A DNA stretch of 64,000 bases from NCBI RefSeq assembly GCF_900624995.1, contig NZ_UYXQ01000007.1, positions 105,174 to 169,173 of the forward strand. Reading direction: 5' to 3'. The position numbers were made by a program, and so were the translations under genes. This document shows, one piece after another, positions 61,001 through 64,000 of this stretch; position 1 is the stretch's first letter; each line of letters starts with the position of its first letter. The stretch is from Pseudomonas antarctica (GTDB taxonomy: Bacteria > Pseudomonadota > Gammaproteobacteria > Pseudomonadales > Pseudomonadaceae). The notes below the pieces were generated by a model. That model saw only the letters and a program-made list of their open reading frames with translations. It did not search any database and had not been told where the DNA came from.

Positions 61001-61479
61001 CCGTGTTCGTACACCGTGTCGACGCAGCGGTAGCCGCTGGCCTCAAGGCGCGTGCGCATTTGCTCCACGTCGAGCTTCTGGCCGACATCCAGCACCAGGC
61101 TGCTGCCCAGCAGGAACTTGGTCGGTGCCAGGCGATGCAGGGCCGTGGTGATCGGCACCACCAGCACGCCGTGGGCCAGTTCCGGCAAGCGGTACAGGCT
61201 GGCGATGCGCTGGGAAATGATGTCCTGGTGCGGCGAGAACAGGTCGTAGGGCAGGGTTTCCCAGTCGGGAAAATGCAGCACCGGCAAATCGGGGGCGAAG
61301 AAGCTCAGCTCCTGCTCCAGCCGCTCGGCGCTTTGGCTGTCGGCGGTGAGCAGCAGGGTAAAGCGCTTGGCTGCGCTGGCAGCCTCGGCAATGGCCAGGC
61401 TCAGGGCGGCACCGGGCAGGTTGCCCCAGTGCTGTTTACCTGCCGCGGCAGGGAGAAGCGGTAGACGCAGAACGGGCAC
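58030..61479 (-). CDS. mfd: Transcription-repair coupling factor
   Basis: A 1149-residue Mfd, which removes RNA polymerase stalled at lesions and recruits UvrA. The UvrB-like N-terminal part (about 1-350) comes first, then the CarD-like polymerase-interacting domain (GAPVVHIDHGVGRYLGLQTL near 480), the translocase with GDVGFGKTEVAMRAAF near 630 and VIIDEEHRFGVRQKEQL near 725, and the TRCF domain at the C-terminus (LRLPALIPEDYLPDVHARL). Length is normal. The start MPVLRLPLLP at 61479 is typical. Confidence 0.96.
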   Translation of the reverse strand: MPVLRLPLLPAAAGKQHWGNLPGAALSLAIAEAASAAKRFTLLLTADSQSAERLEQELSFFAPDLPVLHFPDWETLPYDLFSPHQDIISQRIASLYRLPELAHGVLVVPITTALHRLAPTKFLLGSSLVLDVGQKLDVEQMRTRLEASGYRCVDTVYEHGEFAVRGALIDLFPMGSKLPYRIDLFDDEIETLRTFDPDNQRSIDKVDSIKLLPAREFPLQKDAVTRFKARFRERFDVDFRRCPIFQDLSSGITPAGIEYYLPLFFDETSTLFDYLPQDTQVFSLPGIEQAAENFWNDVRNRYEERRVDPSRPLLPPAELFLPVEDCFARLKNWPRVVASQQDVDAGSGRERFPAGTLPDLAIQAKATQPLEALSNFLGDFPGRVLFTAESAGRREVLLELLERLKLRPKTVDSWPDFVASKERLAITIAPLDEGLLLDDPALALIAESPLFGQRVMQRRRREKRADANNDAVIKNLTELREGAPVVHIDHGVGRYLGLQTLEIDNQAAEFLTMEYAEGAKLYVPVASLHLIARYTGSDDALAPLHRLGSETWQKAKRKAAEQVRDVAAELLDIYARRAAREGYAFADPKADYATFSAGFAFEETPDQQTTIEAVRADMLAPKPMDRLVCGDVGFGKTEVAMRAAFIAVHGGKQVAILVPTTLLTQQHYNSFRDRFADWPVSVEVMSRFKSAKEVNAAVADLAEGKIDIVIGTHKLLSDDVKIKNLGLVIIDEEHRFGVRQKEQLKNLRSEVDILTLTATPIPRTLNMAVSGMRDLSIIATPPARRLSVRTFVMEQNKSTVKEALLRELLRGGQVYYLHNDVKTIEKCAADLAELVPEARIAIGHGQMRERELEQVMSDFYHKRFNVLIASTIIETGIDVPSANTIIIERADKFGLAQLHQLRGRVGRSHHQAYAYLLTPPRQQITGDAEKRLEAIANTQDLGAGFVLATNDLEIRGAGELLGDGQSGQIQAVGFTLYMEMLERAVKAIRKGEQPNLDQPLGGGPEINLRLPALIPEDYLPDVHARLILYKRIASAPDEEGLKDLQVEMIDRFGLLPEPTKNLVRLTLLKLQAEQLGIKKVDAGPQGGRIEFEAQTPVDPLVLIKLIQGQPNRYKFEGATLFKFMVPMERAEERFNTLEALFERLIPKSA

Positions 61480-61766
61480 GGAAGGTTGAGCTCCAAGCGT
61501 TGCGACAAAGTCGGTAATTGTAACGGCCCCAGGTGCCGCCTGTCAGTTGCTGACTGAGCCTATTACGGTTTGTAGGAAATGTAGTGGCTAAGACAAACAA
61601 TGGCGTGTTTTGACTCAATATGTAGTGCCATTTTGTGCAGATGTTTCGGAGGGTTACGGACAAGTCGGGGTTGATGCTCAACGAGCGGCCTTCTGGAACC
61701 CGCGTATTTACTGGGCTGCAGCGGGGTGTGATTTTTTCGCAAGCACTTTTTGTTGCCTGACGCGCA

Positions 61767-61795
61767 TTGCTCCGAGGCAGGCCGGGCGGCATAAT
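61767..61795 (+). promoter_or_regulatory. Probable promoter of gap
   Basis: ttgctc (61767-61772) and cataat (61790-61795) are 17 bases apart, 39 bases before the GTG start. The interval 61480-61834 between mfd and gap contains no gene; it holds the two divergent promoters. I looked for a HexR-type palindrome and did not find a convincing one. Confidence 0.55.
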
Positions 61796-61834
61796 GTAGC
61801 CCCTTTTTTCTGCCCCTACATGTGGAAGGTTCCC

Positions 61835-63283
61835 GTGACTCAGAAGCCCGACCAGTGTCTTGGTGAATGGATCGACCGTGAAGCGCTCGCTGAAGCGATG
61901 ATTCCGCTTATCGGTCAGCTGTACCGCAATAACAATGTGGTGAGCTCGATCTATGGCCGCAGCCTGATCAACCAATCAGTCATCGCGATTCTCAAGGCGC
62001 ATCGCTTTGCTCGCCATCGTTCTGCCGACGACAGCGAACTCTCCGTCCACGAAACATTCCCTCTGCTCAAAGCCATGAGCGAGCTCAAGCTCGGCGCGGC
62101 CTCGGTAGACCTGGGCAAGTTGGCTTACAAATTCCGCAAAGAAGGTGCCGGCCGCAGCGCCGAGCAGTTCGTGCGTGAAGAAATGGCCGATGTAGTTGGC
62201 CAGCAAAACGCTGCTGCCCGTAAAGGCACCGACGTTGTGCTGTACGGCTTCGGTCGTATCGGCCGCCTGCTGGCGCGCATCCTGATCGAAAAAACCGGTG
62301 GCGGCGACGGCCTGCGCCTGCGTGCCATCGTCGTGCGCAAAGGCGCCGAAAACGACCTGACCAAACGCGCCAGCCTGCTGCGCCGCGACTCGGTACACGG
62401 TCCGTTCAACGGCACCATCGTCATCGACGAAGAAAACAACACCATCACTGCCAACGGTAACCTGATCCAGGTGATCTACGCGAAGAACCCGGCTGAGGTG
62501 GATTACACCCAGTACGGCATCAAGGACGCCCTGCTGGTGGACAACACCGGCGTATGGCGTGATGCCGAGGGCCTGGGCCAGCACTTGGCTTGCCCGGGTA
62601 TCGACCGCGTTGTCCTGACTGCGCCTGGCAAGGGCAAGCTGAAGAACATCGTTCACGGTATCAACCACACTGAAATCACGGCTGACGACAAGATCGTGTC
62701 CGCCGCTTCCTGCACCACCAACGCCATCGTGCCGGTGCTCAAAGCGGTGAATGACAAGTTCGGTATCGTTAACGGCCACGTCGAAACGGTTCACTCGTAC
62801 ACCAACGACCAGAACCTGATCGACAACTTCCACAAAGGCGATCGCCGTGGTCGTAGCGCCGCGCTGAACATGGTCATCACCGAGACCGGCGCTGCCACCG
62901 CTGCTGCCAAGGCCCTGCCTGAGCTGGCCGGCAAGCTGACCGGTAACGCGATCCGTGTTCCAACGCCAAACGTGTCGATGGCCATTCTCAACCTGAACCT
63001 TGAGAAAGCCGCCACCCGCGAAGAAATGAACGAGTACCTGCGCTACATGGCGCTGCACTCTGACCTGCATAAGCAGATCGACTTCGTTAACTCGCAGGAA
63101 GTGGTGTCCACCGACTTCGTCGGCTCGCGCCACGCAGGCGTGGTGGATGCTGAGGCCACCATCACCCAGGACAACCGCGTTGTACTGTACGTGTGGTACG
63201 ACAACGAGTTCGGCTACAGCTGCCAGGTGGTTCGCGTGATGGAAGACATGGCTGGGGTTAACCCGCCTGCGTTTCCGCGCTAA
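61835..63283 (+). CDS. gap: Glyceraldehyde-3-phosphate dehydrogenase, long type
   Basis: A 482-residue GAPDH of the form with an extra N-terminal domain of about 130 residues (TQKPDQCLGEWIDREALAEA...), as in PA3001 and its relatives. The Rossmann motif YGFGRIGRLLARILIE is near 137-152; the active Cys293 is in SAASCTTNAIVPVLKAV, with His in VHSYTNDQN. Start is GTG at 61835 with ggaagg 5 bases upstream; ATG at 61820 would add MWKVP. It may serve the gluconeogenic direction with NADP, but the sequence alone does not settle this. Confidence 0.92.
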   Translation: MTQKPDQCLGEWIDREALAEAMIPLIGQLYRNNNVVSSIYGRSLINQSVIAILKAHRFARHRSADDSELSVHETFPLLKAMSELKLGAASVDLGKLAYKFRKEGAGRSAEQFVREEMADVVGQQNAAARKGTDVVLYGFGRIGRLLARILIEKTGGGDGLRLRAIVVRKGAENDLTKRASLLRRDSVHGPFNGTIVIDEENNTITANGNLIQVIYAKNPAEVDYTQYGIKDALLVDNTGVWRDAEGLGQHLACPGIDRVVLTAPGKGKLKNIVHGINHTEITADDKIVSAASCTTNAIVPVLKAVNDKFGIVNGHVETVHSYTNDQNLIDNFHKGDRRGRSAALNMVITETGAATAAAKALPELAGKLTGNAIRVPTPNVSMAILNLNLEKAATREEMNEYLRYMALHSDLHKQIDFVNSQEVVSTDFVGSRHAGVVDAEATITQDNRVVLYVWYDNEFGYSCQVVRVMEDMAGVNPPAFPR

Positions 63284-63299
63284 GCCTTTGCGGTAAATG

Positions 63300-63329
63300 A
63301 AAAAGCCCCGACTGGTTCGGGGCTTTTTT
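63300..63329 (+). terminator. Terminator of gap
   Basis: Stem agccccga-ctggt-tcggggct flanked by A and T runs, 16 bases after the gap stop. The next hundred bases (63330-63433) show no gene. Confidence 0.92.
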
Positions 63330-63433
63330 ATGGGTGTGGGTTTTGTGGTGGTTGGGTTGGCCTCATCGCGGCATAGGTATCTACACATCTTTTTATGGGT
63401 TGAATGCTTTGGTTGTCTCGGGGGCGCTGGGTG

Positions 63434-63791
63434 CATATCCGTTATTTGGGTGATGGCTGATATGGGTTCCGCTCTTACAGCGGGTCACTTTTGAAAGAGC
63501 GCAAAAGTAACCAAAACGCTCTTGCCCCACCACTCGGCACCTCGCCTAGGCTCGGTGTGCCCTCACGCAGGCTTTGGACCGTGGGCCGCCGCGATGGGCC
63601 ATCCTTGGCCCATCGCGGCTAAACCGGCGTCCTGCCGGTTTACCCACGCTCCAAAGCCTGCGTTCGGCCAGCGTGGTTTAACGGGGCGCCTAAGATCAAG
63701 ATCAAAAGCAAGAGCACGGCGGCCTAGTAGCCGACCTGAGTGGTTAGATCAAAAGCAAGTCGAGGCGGCCTGACAGACGACCTGATCTTAG
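63434..63791. repeat. Dispersed repeat with three-way-junction structure
   Basis: The left part (63434-63500) matches the truncated copy at 1772-1839. The central 99 bases (63565-63663) form a nested structure: an outer stem pairing 63565-63585 with 63643-63663 at 20 of 21 positions, enclosing a perfect 14-base hairpin (63588-63619, loop tcct) and a perfect 9-base hairpin (63620-63642, loop gtcct). A right module (63690-63791) has tandem copies and flanking inverted ends. The wording gcaaaagtaaccaaaacgct is, from memory, common in Pseudomonas intergenic DNA. Reading frames crossing it are artefacts of its symmetry. Confidence 0.8.
63690..63791. repeat. Right module of the repeat: tandem 47-base units within inverted ends
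   Basis: Two direct copies begin agatcaaaagcaag at 63699 and 63746, period 47 bases, sharing also gcggcct and cgacctga. The block is bounded by perfect inverted 9-mers ctaagatca (63690-63698) and tgatcttag (63783-63791). Confidence 0.75.
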
Positions 63792-63810
63792 AGGCTGAAA
63801 CTCAATCAAA

Positions 63811-63892
63811 TGTGGGAGCTGGCTTGCCTGCGATGCAGACACCTCGGTCCATCAAGTACACCGAGTTGATGCCTTCGCGAGCAAGCCCGCTT
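63811..63892. repeat. REPIN, mixed subtypes
   Basis: Left half gtgggagctggcttgcctgcg is of the TGG subtype; the right half cgcgagcaagcccgctt is of the GGG subtype and has lost the last arm. The spacer (acctcggt...accgagttgatgcc) is like that of the REPIN at 10321. The final bases 63893-64000 show no gene. Confidence 0.8.
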
Positions 63893-64000
63893 GTATGGTT
63901 AGACTTGTTGGGGTGGTGGGACTAAAAGCCAGCATCTGACTCTAGCCAGTACAGACCGTGGGAGACTTCGCCCCACCCCTTCACCAAAGCGCCGATAAGG

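Noticed and set aside
63522..63773. An 83-residue frame (MPHHSAPRLG...) through the structured repeat
   Set aside because: It follows the inverted repeat symmetry, is rich in Pro, Arg and Ser, and has no ribosome binding site; frames like this arise at every copy of such repeats.

Overview
The window is chromosomal DNA of a Pseudomonas of the fluorescens group. The evidence is gene order and repeats. rnd-ycgL-hydroxyacid dehydrogenase and slt-ABC-F-usp-fadBA-topA-sulA-lexA-psrA-nagZ-csiV-mfd-gap follow the order I remember from P. aeruginosa. Intergenic spaces are studded with the paired, inverted REP elements (REPINs; gtgggagcgggcttgctcgcga type) that are typical of P. fluorescens. Coding density is high, almost every gene is a core or conserved pseudomonad gene, and I see no phage, integrase, insertion sequence, CRISPR array, tRNA or rRNA.

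Layout. 0.3-2.6 kb: a glutamine-synthetase-like ligase and a SAM methyltransferase. 2.7-11.9 kb: RNase D with YcgL, a hydroxyacid dehydrogenase, a nitroreductase, YcgN, an exported gluzincin-like protein that has lost its zinc motif, a YgaP-like membrane protein, a SPOUT RNA methylase, an HNH nuclease-like protein, an exported ParB-fold protein, a spermidine-synthase-like protein and a cyclic-nucleotide-binding protein. 12-16 kb: oligopeptidase B, a class II amidotransferase and membrane proteins. 16-19.5 kb: a LysR regulator divergent from the 5-oxoprolinase operon pxpABC. 19.6-22.8 kb: a VWA/MoxR pair and a DUF748 protein. 22.9-32.5 kb: cysK, lpxO, acnA, rlmM, tusA, a MATE pump, pdxB. 32.8-39.9 kb: an ABC exporter, slt, an ABC-F ATPase, a universal stress protein. 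40.4-50 kb: the fatty-acid oxidation operon fadBA, topA, the SOS pair lexA-sulA, and psrA, whose product represses fatty-acid oxidation genes. 50.2-63.3 kb: nagZ, two convergent paralogous SWIM-SNF2 ATPases, csiV-like, mfd and gap. 63.3-64 kb: no gene, but a highly structured dispersed repeat.

Connections. Regulatory sites fit the genes: two SOS boxes at the lexA promoter, two overlapping PsrA-type palindromes over the psrA promoter, and good sigma-70 promoters before topA and gap. DNA maintenance functions cluster at 44-61 kb (topA, lexA, sulA, mfd, two SNF2 ATPases).

Nothing here is clearly a new defence or biosynthetic system. The observations most worth following are the 63.4-63.8 kb repeat, which can fold into a nearly perfect three-way junction and has a truncated relative at 1.8 kb; the convergent SNF2 pair occupying a place where I would expect mtnP; the zinc-less peptidase-like exported protein; the exported ParB-fold protein; and a possible minus-strand small RNA in front of fadB.
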